NCBI GenBank assembly: GCA_003058525.1
Contig: QBVD01000024.1
Span: forward strand, 1 to 60,611
Direction: 5' to 3'
DNA: 60,611 nucleotides
Source: a gamma proteobacterium symbiont of Ctena orbiculata
GTDB taxonomy: Bacteria > Pseudomonadota > Gammaproteobacteria > Chromatiales > Chromatiaceae
Shown in pieces: positions 1 to 11,705 of this stretch. Under the pieces are notes generated by a model. The model made no database searches. It was not told the origin of the DNA and saw only the letters and a list, made by a program, of their open reading frames with translations. A program made the position numbers and the translations under genes. Every line of letters begins with the position of its first letter. Positions within the stretch are counted from its first letter, which is position 1.

Positions 1-1
1 T

Positions 2-1537
2 GGAAATATCGTTGTCGAGGCCTTCAAGACCGATATCGACGCCTCCCTGGTGCAATCCCTGGATGTTATGGATTTCGCTACACCGATTACCAAGATAGAG
101 ACCAAGCCTGTCGGGGAAAACGTAAGAATCGAGATCTCGCCCACCGGTGAATATGACTACCTGGCATATCAGGCAAATGAATTGTTTACCGTTGAGGTAA
201 GATCGCTGACGCGTCAGGAAAAAGAGGCACTGCAAAAAGAGCGCCTGATATTTACAGGTGAGCGGTTGTCGCTTAACTTCCAGGATATTGAAGTCCGTGC
301 GGTCTTGCAATTGCTGGCTGACTTTACCGGTCTGAATCTTGTTACCAGTGACACTGTCGGAGGCCGAATAACCCTGCGCTTGAAAAATGTTCCCTGGGAT
401 CAGGCGCTCGATATTATCTTGAAGTCCAAAGGCCTGACCAAGCGTCAGATTGACAATGTAATCATGGTGGCGCCGACGGAAGAGGTGGCAGCGCGGGAAC
501 AGCTGGAACTCGAATCACAACAGAAAATCGAGGAGTTGGCACCACTACGCTCCGATTTCATTCAGGTCAATTATGCCAAGGCTGAGGATCTTGCAGAACT
601 GCTTAAGTCTGAGGAAAATCGCCTGTTGTCAGAGCGTGGCAATGTTACCGTTGACGTGCGTACGAATACCCTGTTGGTCCAGGATACGACAGCCAAGCTT
701 GAAGATATCAGACGCCTGTTGCAGCGACTCGACATTCCGGTTCGCCAGGTCCTCATCGAGTCGAGAATAGTGATTGCCAACAATGACTTCGCAAAGGACC
801 TGGGCGTAAGGTTCGGCGCCAACTTTGATGGCTCGTTTGGCGATAACTTCTCACTCACTGCTGGTGCTTTACCTGGACACATCGACAACACTTTCGGTAT
901 TGCGCCGGGCATAGAGATTAACGATGATGGTGGTGAGAACCAAGAGGGGCTGATGGTCAATCTTCCGGTTAATGCGCCATCGGGCGGATTGAACTTTCTG
1001 GTCGGTAAAGTCGGTACTTACCTACTTCAGCTCGAGTTGACGGCCATGCAGACAGAAGGCCGGGGTGAGCTGATATCAAGTCCACGTGTAATAACGTCGG
1101 ATCAGACGCAGGCTAGCATCAAGCAAGGTGTCGAAATACCTTACCAGGAAGCTACATCCAGTGGCGCAACCAAGGTGGCATTTAAAGAGGCGCTTCTCAA
1201 ACTTGATGTAACTCCTCACATCACACCGGATGACAGAGTTCGAATGGACCTGGTAATCAATAAGGATAACCCGGATTTTTCCAGATCTATCTTGGGTGTT
1301 CCGCCCATCGATACTAGGGCAATTGAGACTACTGTATTGGTAGATAACGGTGAAACAGTAGTGCTGGGCGGTGTATTTGAAAGAACCAAACAGAAAAATA
1401 CGGAAAAGGTACCGTTTTTTGGAGATATTCCTTACGCTGGTGTACTTTTCAGACGTAACGAAAATATTGACAATAATAATGAACTGCTGATCTTTGTCAC
1501 ACCGAAGATACTCAAGGAGACTTTGACGGTTCGCTGA
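2..1537 (+). CDS. pilQ: Type IV pilus secretin PilQ (5' end outside window)
   Basis: This is the outer-membrane secretin through which the type IV pilus passes. The reading frame is open from base 2, so the start and the N-terminal AMIN region lie upstream. Visible parts in order are the end of an AMIN-like segment, a secretin/TonB short N-terminal (STN) domain at about 270-480, a NolW repeat at about 555-770, and the secretin domain at about 1000-1530 with the conserved VPFFGDIPYAG segment. The gene is followed by a strong terminator and then aroK-aroB-damX, the usual gammaproteobacterial order downstream of pilMNOPQ. The family call is secure; only the beginning is missing. Confidence 0.96.
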   Translation, partial: GNIVVEAFKTDIDASLVQSLDVMDFATPITKIETKPVGENVRIEISPTGEYDYLAYQANELFTVEVRSLTRQEKEALQKERLIFTGERLSLNFQDIEVRAVLQLLADFTGLNLVTSDTVGGRITLRLKNVPWDQALDIILKSKGLTKRQIDNVIMVAPTEEVAAREQLELESQQKIEELAPLRSDFIQVNYAKAEDLAELLKSEENRLLSERGNVTVDVRTNTLLVQDTTAKLEDIRRLLQRLDIPVRQVLIESRIVIANNDFAKDLGVRFGANFDGSFGDNFSLTAGALPGHIDNTFGIAPGIEINDDGGENQEGLMVNLPVNAPSGGLNFLVGKVGTYLLQLELTAMQTEGRGELISSPRVITSDQTQASIKQGVEIPYQEATSSGATKVAFKEALLKLDVTPHITPDDRVRMDLVINKDNPDFSRSILGVPPIDTRAIETTVLVDNGETVVLGGVFERTKQKNTEKVPFFGDIPYAGVLFRRNENIDNNNELLIFVTPKILKETLTVR

Positions 1538-1561
1538 TTGTTTCTCAAACCGACGCATAAA

Positions 1562-1587
1562 GGCGCACCAGATGGTGCGCCTTTTTT
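1562..1587 (+). terminator. Rho-independent terminator after pilQ
   Basis: A perfect 8-bp stem, GGCGCACC/GGTGCGCC, with a 4-nt loop AGAT is followed directly by six T. It lies 25 nt after the pilQ stop codon and separates the pil operon from aroK. Confidence 0.93.
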
Positions 1588-1784
1588 GTTTGGAGTAATT
1601 GTAACTGTTTGAGATACTTCGCTATATACTCAATGTGTCCTATAGCCTGGACGACTTGACTGCATACAAGCAGTTAAGTTGCTTATGACGGAATTATTGA
1701 ACTATGGGCAGTGCAGCATTCCCTGAACAAGAATATATCTGTTTTAAGCGGTCTTATAACGTTGAAGTCTGCATCAGGTAAACT

Positions 1785-2306
1785 ATGCGTATACAAAATC
1801 TCTTTCTAATCGGCCCAATGGGTGCGGGAAAAACCACTGTGGGCAGGCAGCTTGCAGAGTTTTATCATAAGGATTTTGTCGATTCCGACCATGAGATTCA
1901 GCGCAGAACCGGTGTCGATATCCCAACGATTTTTGAATTTGAGGGTGAGAGTGGATTTCGTCATCGGGAGAGTGCCGTGATCGATGAATTGACTGCGCGA
2001 GAGGGGATTGTGTTGGCTACCGGTGGCGGTGTTATCATGCGAGAACAGAATCGCAAGCTGCTTTCGGCTCGTGGTTTTGTAGTCTATTTGCACTGCTCGG
2101 TCCGTCAGCAATACGAGCGTACCCATAGAGATAAAAACAGGCCGTTGCTGAGTACGCCCGATCCTAAGGGCAGGCTAAATGAGCTGATGGCTGTGCGGGA
2201 CCCGCTCTACAGAGAGACAGCTGACATTATCGTCAGTACCGAAGGGAGAAATACACAATCGGTCGTTCAGGATATCCGCAAGCTGATTGAAAAGATGAAG
2301 CATTGA
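1785..2306 (+). CDS. aroK: Shikimate kinase AroK
   Basis: The protein phosphorylates shikimate to shikimate 3-phosphate with ATP in aromatic amino acid synthesis. It has 173 residues, the normal family length. The Walker A motif [12 protein letters not shown] lies at residues 10-21, the shikimate-binding DSDHEI segment is near residue 34, and the GGGV motif is near residue 80. The ATG start has only a weak ribosome-binding site (AGGT). It lies 22 nt upstream of aroB and is probably co-transcribed with aroB and the damX-like gene. About 200 nt of untranslated sequence precede it after the pilQ terminator and should hold its promoter. Confidence 0.96.
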   Translation: MRIQNLFLIGPMGAGKTTVGRQLAEFYHKDFVDSDHEIQRRTGVDIPTIFEFEGESGFRHRESAVIDELTAREGIVLATGGGVIMREQNRKLLSARGFVVYLHCSVRQQYERTHRDKNRPLLSTPDPKGRLNELMAVRDPLYRETADIIVSTEGRNTQSVVQDIRKLIEKMKH

Positions 2307-2328
2307 AGTCAAAGACAGGATTAATGAA

Positions 2329-3420
2329 TTGAGTAAATGCGAATGTAAATTGGAGGTGGATCTTGGCGAAAGAAGCTATCCGATTTTTGTCGGTGAGGGG
2401 ATCTATGCCGATGCAAGCTATTACAGGAAATATATCTCGGGCAGCCAGGTTATGGTCGTCACCAATGAAACAATTGCCCCGATCTACCTGGATAAGACAA
2501 CAGAAGCCCTGTCAGACTACGAAATAAAGACCTGCATACTGCCTGATGGAGAGGAGTTCAAAACACTTGAGATACTTAACCGGATTTATACCGCTCTTTT
2601 AAAGGGGCATTTTACGAGAAAATCCACCTTGGTTGCCCTCGGCGGTGGCGTGATTGGCGATATGACCGGTTTCGCTGCCGCGACTTATCAGCGTGGCGTG
2701 GATTTTATTCAAGTTCCCACCACGCTGCTATCACAGGTCGATTCATCCGTCGGCGGCAAAACAGGTGTCAACCACCTCCTCGGCAAGAACATGATCGGTG
2801 CGTTCTACCAACCACAACTGGTGCTGGCGGATACTTCAACCCTGAATACGTTGGATGACAGACAACTCTCATCAGGTCTGGCTGAGGTGATCAAATACGG
2901 TTTAATCGTCGATGCCGAGTTTTTTATCTGGCTTGAGGAGAACATCGATGCTTTGCTTGCCCGTGATCCGGGGTCCCTTGCCTATGCCATTGAAAGATCC
3001 TGCAGGTGCAAAGCGGATGTTGTTGAAGCCGATGAGAAAGAAGCGGGACAACGTGCTTTACTCAATTTAGGACACACGTTTGGCCATGCCATAGAAACAG
3101 GTATGGGCTATGGTGAGTGGTTGCACGGCGAAGCTGTTGCTACAGGTATGTGTATGGCGGCGGACCTGTCGAGGCGAGAGGGGTGGATATCGGAGCAATC
3201 CTGCGATCGAATTTACCGATTGATAGAAAGGGCTAAACTTCCAATAGTGCCACCCGTTGAACTCTCGGTTGATCGGTTTCTTGAATTGATGGCAGTCGAT
3301 AAAAAAGTATTGGATGGTCGTCTGCGACTGGTGCTCTTGAAAGAGATCGGCAGCTCTTTGGTAACGGATGATTTTAAGATGCATAATCTGAATGAAACCT
3401 TGTCTCAATACGGTAGTTGA
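2329..3420 (+). CDS. aroB: 3-dehydroquinate synthase AroB
   Basis: The enzyme converts DAHP to 3-dehydroquinate, using NAD and a divalent metal. It has 363 residues, as usual. The N-terminal LGERSYP motif, the NAD-binding GGGVIGD segment, AEVIKYG and the metal-site [11 protein letters not shown] are all visible. No in-frame ATG fits the family N-terminus. The best start is TTG at 2329, with AGGA ending 9 nt upstream. A tiny ATG-AAT-TGA reading frame overlaps this TTG start. Its neighbours aroK and damX form the classical cluster. Confidence 0.95.
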   Translation: MSKCECKLEVDLGERSYPIFVGEGIYADASYYRKYISGSQVMVVTNETIAPIYLDKTTEALSDYEIKTCILPDGEEFKTLEILNRIYTALLKGHFTRKSTLVALGGGVIGDMTGFAAATYQRGVDFIQVPTTLLSQVDSSVGGKTGVNHLLGKNMIGAFYQPQLVLADTSTLNTLDDRQLSSGLAEVIKYGLIVDAEFFIWLEENIDALLARDPGSLAYAIERSCRCKADVVEADEKEAGQRALLNLGHTFGHAIETGMGYGEWLHGEAVATGMCMAADLSRREGWISEQSCDRIYRLIERAKLPIVPPVELSVDRFLELMAVDKKVLDGRLRLVLLKEIGSSLVTDDFKMHNLNETLSQYGS

Positions 3421-3446
3421 TAGCCTCTTCAAGGGGGATTTCTGGC

Positions 3447-5153
3447 ATGTCTGACGCCAATGATTTTTTTTCCACAACGGAAGTGAGCGCACGCCTTGAT
3501 CTGGTGCGTCATTTGATAGAGAACAGTGAGTTGGTTCCGCTGGTCAGAGGACCATCCGGTATCGGTAAGACGTTACTTGCCACCAGACTCCAGCAGTTGG
3601 CGCCGGATAACTGGTCAGTGTGCCATTTTGATGCCGAACCCACCATGCAGCCAGAACGCCTGTTGGCAACCATCGCTCGATGTAGCGGATTGCCGGATAT
3701 CGCCGGCGAATTACTGCAACGACTCGTGGACAGGTTCGGAATATTGCGGAAGCGGGGGCGGATTCCTGTACTGCTCGTGGATGACGCGCATATGTTGCCG
3801 CCAACAAGCCTGATTACATTGCTGCGTCTTTTCGAAAGACAACTGGACGGGGTACGTCTGGTCAGTATTGTGTTGTTTGCTGATGAACAGATTGACCTGC
3901 TCCTTTCGACCCCTCAATTACAGGTTATGTCGCCCCAGGCTATCCAGGTCATCGATCTGCCGGTGATGACGCGCCAGGAGGCGGCGGCCTATATGCAGTT
4001 TCTTCTTAAGAATGAAGGTCTCTCGGAGAATCTGGCCTTGGATGAGGTTAAATTGAACCGAATATACAGGGAGACAAAGGGTAATCCCGGCCTGCTGGCC
4101 TCCGCAATCCTCAATGCAGTGGGTGAAAGTGGCAATGAAGAGAGAGAGGGTTCCTATTTAAGCGGTTATAAAAAGCAGTTACTTATCGGTGGCCTACCAC
4201 TGTTGGTTGTTGTGCTGCTGTTCATTTGGCTGATCTCTTCTCTTATTGAGCCTGAATCCGAGACGCCCCCTGCCAGACAGGTTGAGAATAGGATCGAGCC
4301 GCTGCCCGCTCCTGCAGCACTGCCTCAGTCGGAGGCACAGATGCCTGAGGTGACTCAAACAGAAGCGGCCCCCGCCCCGGTGACGGAGAGCGCAGTCGCA
4401 CAAAACTTGGATGTGAAGTCTCAAGCCCCCGAAAAGACGATTGAATCAAATGAGGAATCGGTAACCACCGCCAAGCTGGATGTTGTAACCGACTCAGTGG
4501 TGGAAAACAGCGCATCACCATCCGCCGTTCCTGTACTGCAGGAGAGCACCACAAGCGAAAACAGGGATGAGTTCGCTGCAGTGCAGGGAATAAAAGAAGC
4601 GCCTGCAGAAATAGGAGTTGAATCAGTGCAGTTGGCAAAATTGGATCAACCTATCGTGACTGATACGATTGAAATTAGTGACATGCAACAACAATCTGAG
4701 ACGGCCGGTAGTCAGCCTGTTGATGAAATCAACTCCCAGCCAGTTGCAGAGGGACGGATTACAGATAAAGGAGATGAGTCCAAAACTTCAGTGGAACCCC
4801 CTATAGCAGCGGTCGAGGAGATGGTTGAGCCTTCGGGGCCAGCGGAAAAGGCGGGCGGGGATGCTGCCACAGTATGGGTTATGTCGCGTTCTCCCGATAA
4901 CTATACTTTACAGTTGATAGCGGTTGAAAACCTGGCATCATTGAAACGCTATATCGATACAAACAGTCTTACTGGTAAGACCCATACTCTTCAGATGACC
5001 CGAAATGGGAAGCCCTTGTATGCACTATTATGGGGCGAGTTTCCGGATCGTGAGAGTGCGCAAAAAGCTGTTTCTGAATTGCCGTCAAGGGTTCAGAAAA
5101 CAGGTGTATGGGCGCGTAGCTTTGCATCACTGAAACAGTCAATGGCCCAATGA
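3447..5153 (+). CDS. damX: DamX-like cell-division protein with AAA ATPase and SPOR domains
   Basis: The N-terminal half is an AAA/ExeA-type ATPase with Walker A GPSGIGKT and Walker B VLLVDDAH. One membrane helix follows at about residues 242-264. Next comes a long Pro/Glu/Ala-rich linker of about 190 residues, and then a C-terminal SPOR domain that should bind denuded septal peptidoglycan. I chose ATG 3447 because AAGGGGGA lies 8 nt upstream; a TTG 30 nt earlier overlaps the aroB stop and has no such site. The position after aroB matches damX of other gammaproteobacteria. The linker is low complexity and probably disordered in the periplasm. Confidence 0.88.
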   Translation: MSDANDFFSTTEVSARLDLVRHLIENSELVPLVRGPSGIGKTLLATRLQQLAPDNWSVCHFDAEPTMQPERLLATIARCSGLPDIAGELLQRLVDRFGILRKRGRIPVLLVDDAHMLPPTSLITLLRLFERQLDGVRLVSIVLFADEQIDLLLSTPQLQVMSPQAIQVIDLPVMTRQEAAAYMQFLLKNEGLSENLALDEVKLNRIYRETKGNPGLLASAILNAVGESGNEEREGSYLSGYKKQLLIGGLPLLVVVLLFIWLISSLIEPESETPPARQVENRIEPLPAPAALPQSEAQMPEVTQTEAAPAPVTESAVAQNLDVKSQAPEKTIESNEESVTTAKLDVVTDSVVENSASPSAVPVLQESTTSENRDEFAAVQGIKEAPAEIGVESVQLAKLDQPIVTDTIEISDMQQQSETAGSQPVDEINSQPVAEGRITDKGDESKTSVEPPIAAVEEMVEPSGPAEKAGGDAATVWVMSRSPDNYTLQLIAVENLASLKRYIDTNSLTGKTHTLQMTRNGKPLYALLWGEFPDRESAQKAVSELPSRVQKTGVWARSFASLKQSMAQ

Positions 5154-5575
5154 TTATATGATTTAGGTTCGTATTTTTATCCAGTTAAGTTTTTTTTGCT
5201 GTGTCTTGAACACCACTGTTACTAAGCCCCGCCAATTGTGTGTGATTTTAACTGATTGATATTAATGAAATTATATGCAAGTTTGGCGGTCTTAGTGATT
5301 TAGGTTGATTGTGATACGCCTGGATCGATCCTTTAATGGGCGTGATCCGATTCAGAACTAGCTTGAGAGGAGATTCTCAAGTATCCTACGATGTTCTGTG
5401 TCTTCGAGTGCTTCGACCGCGACTGCTCCACACTCCTTCAGAGCCTATGACCGGTCGAGGCCACTTGATGTAAGCCAGCGACCTGACGGGTTGCTGTGTA
5501 CTCCTTGATCAGGTTATTGCATAACCCTCGGTGCGGTGTCAGCCAAACTGGGGCGTGCTAAATGAGGTTTGCGTA
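5154..5575. other. 422-bp intergenic region before gltB
   Basis: No coding sequence is apparent. It holds a T8 run near 5190 without a clear stem, a GGATCGATCC palindrome at 5322-5331 and a 7-bp hairpin at 5362-5381. It presumably carries the gltBD promoter and a long leader, but I cannot place a convincing -35/-10 pair. Confidence 0.5.
5362..5381 (+). promoter_or_regulatory. Hairpin in the gltB leader
   Basis: CTTGAGA and TCTCAAG form a perfect 7-bp stem with the 6-nt loop GGAGAT. There is no T-tract after it, so it is not a typical terminator. The loop resembles a Shine-Dalgarno sequence, but no start codon follows at a useful distance. Its function is unknown. Confidence 0.35.
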
Positions 5576-8500
5576 ATGAGCCAAGGTGCTTTACCACCGA
5601 AACAGGGACTATATGATCCCGCCAATGAACATGACGCCTGTGGTGTTGGATTTGTTGCCAATATCAAAGGTGTGAAAAGCCACGATACGGTACGCCAGGG
5701 TCTGGAGATACTTGATCGCCTTACCCATCGTGGTGCTGTCGGGGCCGATCCAAAAGCTGGCGATGGGGCAGGTATACTGCTGCAGATTCCCGATGCCTTC
5801 TTCCGTGGTGTGGTTGATTTCGAGTTGCCGCCGGAAGGTGACTATGCCATTGGCATGGTTTTCTTACCGCAAAATGCAGCAAGCCGAGACGAGTGTGAAG
5901 AGACGATCGAGTCCTTCATCGCAAACGAGGGGCAACAGCTGATCGGCTGGCGTGATGTGCCGGTTAAAAACAGCGGTTTGGGTGAAAGCGTTATTCCCAC
6001 TGAGCCTGGTGTGCGACAGGTTTTTGTTGCCCGTGGCGATAATTGCAAAGATCAGGATGTCTTCGAGCGTAAGCTGTTTGTAATCCGCAAACAGATCGAG
6101 AATCGTATCAGGCAGGCTGAAATGGAGGGAGGTAGTAGCTTCTACTTCACTTCATTCTCGTCCAGGACTCTGGTCTACAAGGGGATGCTTCTGGCAAACC
6201 AGGTCGGTGATTACTATCTCGATCTGCAGGATGAACGCATGCAGTCGGCCCTGGCCCTGGTGCATCAGCGATTTTCCACCAACACCTTCCCGACATGGGA
6301 TCTGGCCCACCCATTTCGCATGATTGCGCACAATGGTGAGATCAATACCCTGCGCGGCAATGTCAACTGGATGCGAGCGCGTAAGAATTCCATGGCCTCC
6401 GAGGTCCTGGGTGAGGATCTGGAGAAGATCTGGCCATTGATCCCGGAAGGTCAATCCGATTCGGCCTGTTTCGACAATGCCCTGGAGTTACTGGTTGCCG
6501 GTGGCTATTCACTGGCCCATGCCATGATGATGCTGATCCCTGAAGCCTGGGGCGGCAACAAATTGATGGATAATCAGCGGCGTGCCTTCTATGAATTTCA
6601 TGCAGCGCTGATGGAACCCTGGGATGGCCCGGCAGCAGTGGCATTTACCGATGGCCGTCAGATTGGCGCAACCCTGGATCGCAACGGTCTGCGTCCCGCC
6701 CGTTACCTGATTACTGACGATGATCTGGTGGTTATGGCCTCTGAGATGGGTGTGCTGGACATTCCGGAAGAGAAAATCGTAAAAAAATGGCGCCTGCAGC
6801 CGGGCAAGATGTTCCTCATCGACCTGGAACAGGGACGCATTATCGACGATGGCGAGATCAAAGCCGAGCTCGCCATCGCCAAGCCCTATCAGGATTGGTT
6901 GGATCAAACCCAGATCCATCTCGATTCACTGCCTTCGGATGTGGCCCCGATGGCGCTTGATGACGAGGACCTGCTCGATGCGCAGCAGGCCTTTGGCTAT
7001 AGCCAGGAGGATATAAAATTTCTCCTGACACCGATGGTGTTGACGGGACAGGAGGCGACCGGTTCCATGGGGGCGGATAATCCACCCTCTGTGCTCTCCC
7101 TGCGGGCCAAACACCTGTCGACCTATTTCAAACAGAATTTTGCCCAGGTGACCAATCCGCCCATTGATCCGATCCGGGAAGAGCTGGTGATGTCACTGGT
7201 CAGTCTGATCGGGCCCAGGCCGAATCTGTTGAATATGGCAGATGCCGGCGATCACATGCGCTTGGAGGTCTCACAGCCGGTGTTGACCAATGAGGATCTG
7301 GAGCGCATACGCCATATCGAAGACAACACCGGTGGCGCTTTCAGAACCAAAACCCTGGATATCGTCTATCCATCAATGAGCGGTGTCGAGGGGATGAAGC
7401 CCGCGCTTACCAGACTCTGTGAAATGGCGGAGCAGAACGTGCGAGAGGGTTACAATATCCTGATTCTGTCTGATCGTCTGGTGGATGCGGACAATGTTGC
7501 CATACCGGCACTGCTTGCCACTTCGGCTGTGCATCATCACCTGATACGCAAAGGTCTGCGGACAGAGTCGGGTCTGGTGGTCGAAACCGGTTCAGCACTG
7601 GAAGTACACCACTTCGCCACCTTGGCGGGTTATGGCGCAGAGGCGGTCAACCCCTACCTGGCCTTCGATACCATTCAGGCGCTGTTGTCCTCCTTGAGCG
7701 AGCCGCTGGCGTTTGCCGAAGCCCAGAGACGCTATATCAAAGCGGTGGGCAAGGGTCTGAAAAAGGTCATGTCCAAGATGGGCATTTCAACCTATCAATC
7801 CTATTGCGGCGCGCAGATCTTTGATGCGGTGGGTCTTTCCAGCAACTTCATCGACGCCTATTTTACCGGTACCACAACGACTATCGAGGGTGCCGACCTG
7901 AATGAGATCGCCTCTGAGGCGGTGAAATGGCACGACAAGGCCTATGGCGATCAGCTGATATACAAAAAGCATCTCGATGTGGGTGGCGACTATGCCTACA
8001 GATTGCGGGGCGAAGATCACAACTGGACACCGGACACCATCGCAAAGATGCAGCATGCGGTACGCAGTAATGATTGGGACACCTATCAGTCCTTTGCCGA
8101 TGCGATCAATAGCCAGAACGAGATTCTATTGACGCTTCGTGGCCTATTCGAGTTCAAGCGGCTGGAACAGCCCCTACCTCTGGACGAAGTGGAGCCGGCA
8201 AGCCAGATTGTCAAGCGATTCGCCACCGGCGCCATGTCATTCGGATCGATCTCCTATGAGGCTCACTCGACCCTGGCCAAGGCGATGAACGCTATCGGCG
8301 GTAAATCCAATACCGGCGAGGGTGGTGAGGAACCGGAACGTTTCAATCCTCTTGAGGACGGCAGCAGGAATCCCGAACGATCGGCCATCAAGCAGGTTGC
8401 ATCCGGCCGATTCGGTGTGACCACCGAGTATCTTGTCAACTCGGATGATATCCAGATCAAGATGGCACAGGGAGCCAAGCCTGGCGAAGGTGGGCAGCTT

Positions 8501-10213
8501 CCGGGTCACAAGGTCAATCAGCAGATTGCCCGGGTGCGTCACTCCACGCCAGGGGTGGGCCTGATTTCACCGCCGCCTCACCACGATATCTATTCCATCG
8601 AGGATTTGGCGCAGCTGATTCATGACCTGAAAAACGTCAATCCAGACGCGCGTATCTCGGTCAAGCTGGTCTCGGAGGTGGGCGTCGGAACCGTTGCCGC
8701 GGGTGTCTCCAAGGCCCATGCGGACCATGTGACGATTTCGGGTTATGACGGTGGCACCGGCGCCAGCCCACTGACCTCGATCAAGCATGCCGGTTCGCCC
8801 TGGGAGATCGGCTTGGCTGAGACCCACCAGACCCTGGTGTTGAACAGGCTGCGTGGGCGTATTTCGGTTCAGGCTGACGGGGGTATGCGGACCGGCCGGG
8901 ATGTGGTTGTCGCAGCCATGCTTGGGGCTGATGAGATCGGTTTCGCCACTGCGCCTTTGATTGCCGAGGGATGTCTGATGATGCGGAAGTGTCATCTCAA
9001 TACCTGTCCGGTGGGCATTGCCACCCAGGATCCAGAGTTACGTAAGCGTTTTACCGGCAAGCCTGAGCATGTCATCAACTACTTCTTCTTCGTCGCCGAA
9101 GAGGCACGCAGGTTGATGGCGGAACTCGGTTTCAGGACCTGGAATGAGATGGTTGGTCAGAGCGACCGCCTCGACATGCGTAAGGCGATCAATCATTGGA
9201 AAGCGAAGGGGCTCGACTACAGTCGTTTGCTGGCCAAACCGCAAGCGGGGCCGGATGTTGCCCTGTTCAACTGCGAAACGCAGGATCATGGACTCGACAA
9301 GGCCATGGACCTTGAGCTGATCAAACGCGCTCAACCTGCCCTGGAAAATGGCGAGGCTGTAAAGATTGAGATCGATATCCATAACTACAACCGAACCTTC
9401 GGTACCATGTTGTCTGGCAGGGTGGCGGAAAGGTACGGTCATAAAGGATTGCCGGATGACACGATCTATATCAAAGCCAGCGGTACCGCAGGACAATCCT
9501 TCGGTGCCTGGGCAGCCAAAGGTGTCACCATTGAGCTGACCGGAGAAGGCAATGATTACGTGGGCAAGGGCCTCTCGGGTGGGCGCCTGGTAATCTATCC
9601 GCCGGAAAATGCCGGTATCGGCAGGGCGGAAGAGAATATCATCGTCGGTAATACCGTGCTCTATGGCGGCATCAGCGGTGAATGTTATTTCCGAGGTGTC
9701 GCCGGGGAGCGCTTCTGTGTACGCAACTCGGGTGTCACGGCGGTCATAGAAGGGGTCGGTGATCACGGTTGTGAATATATGACCGGCGGTGTGGTGGTCT
9801 GTCTCGGATCTACCGGTCGCAACTTTGCCGCGGGTATGTCCGGCGGTATCGCCTATGTGTTGGATGAAACAGGCGATTTCAGCGAGCGCTGCAATATGGC
9901 GCAGGTGGAACTGGAACCGATCGAGGAGGAGGATGACGCCCTTGAAGCCCTGGATCACCAGGGAGGAGACCTGGAGAGCCACGGTCTGGTGGATCTCAGC
10001 CGCGATATGACGCGCTACGATGCATTGCGCCTGAAGCAGCTGATAGAACGCCATCTGCACTACACCAATTCGGAGGTTGCCAAGCGAATTCTCAATAACT
10101 GGGATAGCATGCTGCCGAAGTTTGTTAAGGTCATGCCGGTAGAGTATCGACGTGCATTGAAAGAGATGCAGGCACAACACGCCGATGCAACCGCCAGTCA
10201 GGGGAGTCATTAG
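5576..10213 (+). CDS. gltB: Glutamate synthase (NADPH) large chain GltB
   Basis: The large subunit makes glutamate from glutamine and 2-oxoglutarate. It has 1545 residues, the usual length. An N-terminal propeptide precedes Cys22 (in DACGVGF), the expected N-terminal nucleophile of the class II glutaminase domain. The central domain, the FMN-binding synthase domain with the 3Fe-4S cysteines in [10 protein letters not shown], and the C-terminal GXGXG beta-helix follow. I chose ATG 5576 because GAGG lies 8 nt upstream and the propeptide length is normal; a GTG 45 nt earlier is open but has no such support. gltD follows after 2 nt, so the two form one operon. Long antisense ORFs here are shadows. 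Confidence 0.97.
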   Translation: MSQGALPPKQGLYDPANEHDACGVGFVANIKGVKSHDTVRQGLEILDRLTHRGAVGADPKAGDGAGILLQIPDAFFRGVVDFELPPEGDYAIGMVFLPQNAASRDECEETIESFIANEGQQLIGWRDVPVKNSGLGESVIPTEPGVRQVFVARGDNCKDQDVFERKLFVIRKQIENRIRQAEMEGGSSFYFTSFSSRTLVYKGMLLANQVGDYYLDLQDERMQSALALVHQRFSTNTFPTWDLAHPFRMIAHNGEINTLRGNVNWMRARKNSMASEVLGEDLEKIWPLIPEGQSDSACFDNALELLVAGGYSLAHAMMMLIPEAWGGNKLMDNQRRAFYEFHAALMEPWDGPAAVAFTDGRQIGATLDRNGLRPARYLITDDDLVVMASEMGVLDIPEEKIVKKWRLQPGKMFLIDLEQGRIIDDGEIKAELAIAKPYQDWLDQTQIHLDSLPSDVAPMALDDEDLLDAQQAFGYSQEDIKFLLTPMVLTGQEATGSMGADNPPSVLSLRAKHLSTYFKQNFAQVTNPPIDPIREELVMSLVSLIGPRPNLLNMADAGDHMRLEVSQPVLTNEDLERIRHIEDNTGGAFRTKTLDIVYPSMSGVEGMKPALTRLCEMAEQNVREGYNILILSDRLVDADNVAIPALLATSAVHHHLIRKGLRTESGLVVETGSALEVHHFATLAGYGAEAVNPYLAFDTIQALLSSLSEPLAFAEAQRRYIKAVGKGLKKVMSKMGISTYQSYCGAQIFDAVGLSSNFIDAYFTGTTTTIEGADLNEIASEAVKWHDKAYGDQLIYKKHLDVGGDYAYRLRGEDHNWTPDTIAKMQHAVRSNDWDTYQSFADAINSQNEILLTLRGLFEFKRLEQPLPLDEVEPASQIVKRFATGAMSFGSISYEAHSTLAKAMNAIGGKSNTGEGGEEPERFNPLEDGSRNPERSAIKQVASGRFGVTTEYLVNSDDIQIKMAQGAKPGEGGQLPGHKVNQQIARVRHSTPGVGLISPPPHHDIYSIEDLAQLIHDLKNVNPDARISVKLVSEVGVGTVAAGVSKAHADHVTISGYDGGTGASPLTSIKHAGSPWEIGLAETHQTLVLNRLRGRISVQADGGMRTGRDVVVAAMLGADEIGFATAPLIAEGCLMMRKCHLNTCPVGIATQDPELRKRFTGKPEHVINYFFFVAEEARRLMAELGFRTWNEMVGQSDRLDMRKAINHWKAKGLDYSRLLAKPQAGPDVALFNCETQDHGLDKAMDLELIKRAQPALENGEAVKIEIDIHNYNRTFGTMLSGRVAERYGHKGLPDDTIYIKASGTAGQSFGAWAAKGVTIELTGEGNDYVGKGLSGGRLVIYPPENAGIGRAEENIIVGNTVLYGGISGECYFRGVAGERFCVRNSGVTAVIEGVGDHGCEYMTGGVVVCLGSTGRNFAAGMSGGIAYVLDETGDFSERCNMAQVELEPIEEEDDALEALDHQGGDLESHGLVDLSRDMTRYDALRLKQLIERHLHYTNSEVAKRILNNWDSMLPKFVKVMPVEYRRALKEMQAQHADATASQGSH

Positions 10214-10215
10214 AG

Positions 10216-11667
10216 ATGGGTAAACCAACAGGCTTTAAAGAGATTGTTCGGCAGGACAGGACCTATGCGCCCGTAGCGGATCGTATCATCCACTACAATG
10301 AGTTCGTGATACCACTGAGTGAGGAGAACGTCAGCCAGCAGGGAGCGCGTTGCATGGACTGCGGCATTCCCTTTTGTCATAACGGATGTCCGGTAAACAA
10401 TATCATTCCCGACTGGAACGACCTGGTCTACCGTGGCGACTGGCGTGCAGCGATCGATGTCCTGCACAGCACCAATAACTTTCCTGAATTCACCGGGCGC
10501 ATCTGTCCTGCACCTTGTGAAGCTGCCTGTACTCTGAACCTTGATGATGAGCCGGTCACAATCAAGACCATTGAGTACAGCATTATCGAGAAGGCCTGGA
10601 GCGAGGGATGGGTCAAGCCCCAGATTGCCGATCACAAAAGCGGCAAGCGTATTGCGGTTGTCGGGTCCGGGCCGGCTGGGATGGCCGCTGCGCAGCAACT
10701 CGCCAGGGCGGGACACGCAGTTGTGCTGTTTGAAAAACAGAACCGGATCGGCGGGCTGTTACGCTATGGCATCCCTGACTTCAAACTTGATAAAAAGGTG
10801 ATCGATCGCCGTATGGCCCAGATGCGAACAGAAGGAGTCGAGTTCAAGACAAGCATCCATGTGGGTGTCGATATTCCCAGTAAACAGTTGCTGGATGACT
10901 TTGATGCGATTCTGTTGACCGGTGGCTCCGAGAAGCCCCGCGACCTGCCGATGCCCGGGCGTGAATTGTATGGTGTTCATTTTGCGATGGATTTTCTGCG
11001 CAGTAATAGCCATCGTGTTCAGGGCGATAAGGTGGATAATTTCATCTCCGCAGAAGGCAAGCATGTTGTTGTCATCGGTGGTGGTGATACCGGGTCTGAC
11101 TGTATCGGTACCTCCAATCGGCATGGCGCGGCTTCCGTCACCCAGCTGGAGATTCTGCCGCAACCCCCTGAAAAGGAAAACAAGGGCACCACTTGGCCGG
11201 ATTGGCCAAATAAGATGCGTACCTCAAGCTCTCAGGAAGAGGGGTGTGAGCGTATGTGGCAGGTTGCCACCAAGGCATTCCTCGATGACGGCGAAGGCAA
11301 TCTTGCAGGCGTGCGATGCGTCAAGGTTGAATGGGAAAAGGATGAGAACGGCAGTTGGAAAATGAGTGAAGTCGCCGATTCCGAGTTCGAGCTTAAGGCT
11401 GATCTGGTGACCCTGGCAATGGGTTTTGTCCATCCGGTTCATGAAGGCATGATCGAAGAGTTGGGTGTGGAGCTGGATGGACGTGGCAACATCAAGGCTG
11501 ATACGGATGGTGCAAACGCCTATAAGACTTCCATCGACGGCGTGTTCGTTGCCGGTGATATGCGTCGCGGCCAATCCCTGGTGGTGTGGGCGATCCGGGA
11601 GGGACGCCAGGCTGCAAGAGCTGTGGATGAATATCTAATGGGTACCACCGATCTGCCGCGCTGGTAA
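10216..11667 (+). CDS. gltD: Glutamate synthase small chain GltD
   Basis: The FAD-containing beta subunit passes electrons from NADPH to GltB. It has 483 residues. The N-terminal cysteine clusters [14 protein letters not shown] and CPAPCEAAC supply the two 4Fe-4S clusters. A GSGPAG dinucleotide-binding motif follows near residue 150, and a second, GGGDTGSD, near residue 290. It begins 2 nt after the gltB stop. A 33-bp palindromic miniature repeat begins 4 nt after its own stop. In related genomes hemE often follows gltBD; here glgP follows instead. Confidence 0.97.
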   Translation: MGKPTGFKEIVRQDRTYAPVADRIIHYNEFVIPLSEENVSQQGARCMDCGIPFCHNGCPVNNIIPDWNDLVYRGDWRAAIDVLHSTNNFPEFTGRICPAPCEAACTLNLDDEPVTIKTIEYSIIEKAWSEGWVKPQIADHKSGKRIAVVGSGPAGMAAAQQLARAGHAVVLFEKQNRIGGLLRYGIPDFKLDKKVIDRRMAQMRTEGVEFKTSIHVGVDIPSKQLLDDFDAILLTGGSEKPRDLPMPGRELYGVHFAMDFLRSNSHRVQGDKVDNFISAEGKHVVVIGGGDTGSDCIGTSNRHGAASVTQLEILPQPPEKENKGTTWPDWPNKMRTSSSQEEGCERMWQVATKAFLDDGEGNLAGVRCVKVEWEKDENGSWKMSEVADSEFELKADLVTLAMGFVHPVHEGMIEELGVELDGRGNIKADTDGANAYKTSIDGVFVAGDMRRGQSLVVWAIREGRQAARAVDEYLMGTTDLPRW

Positions 11668-11670
11668 TGT

Positions 11671-11705
11671 CTAGGGCCGATTGGATGAGTGTCAACAGGC
11701 CCTAG
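11671..11705. repeat. 33-bp miniature form of the TAGGGCC repeat family, possible terminator
   Basis: CTAGGGCC at 11671-11678 and GGCCCTAG at 11698-11705 form a perfect 8-bp inverted repeat. The inner sequence, ATTGGATGAGTGTCAACAGG, matches the right end of the full element at 21154-21421. Only the outermost 7 bp of the left end remain. A stem of this strength directly after gltD could also stop transcription, but no T-tract follows. Confidence 0.75.

Noticed and set aside
5322-5331. The palindrome GGATCGATCC before gltB as an operator
   Set aside because: It is a single 10-bp palindrome with no second copy nearby and no known regulator match.
9038-10228. A 396-codon open frame antisense to gltB
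   Set aside because: It lies wholly opposite a certain gene, has no ribosome-binding site and no family resemblance. It is a codon-usage shadow.
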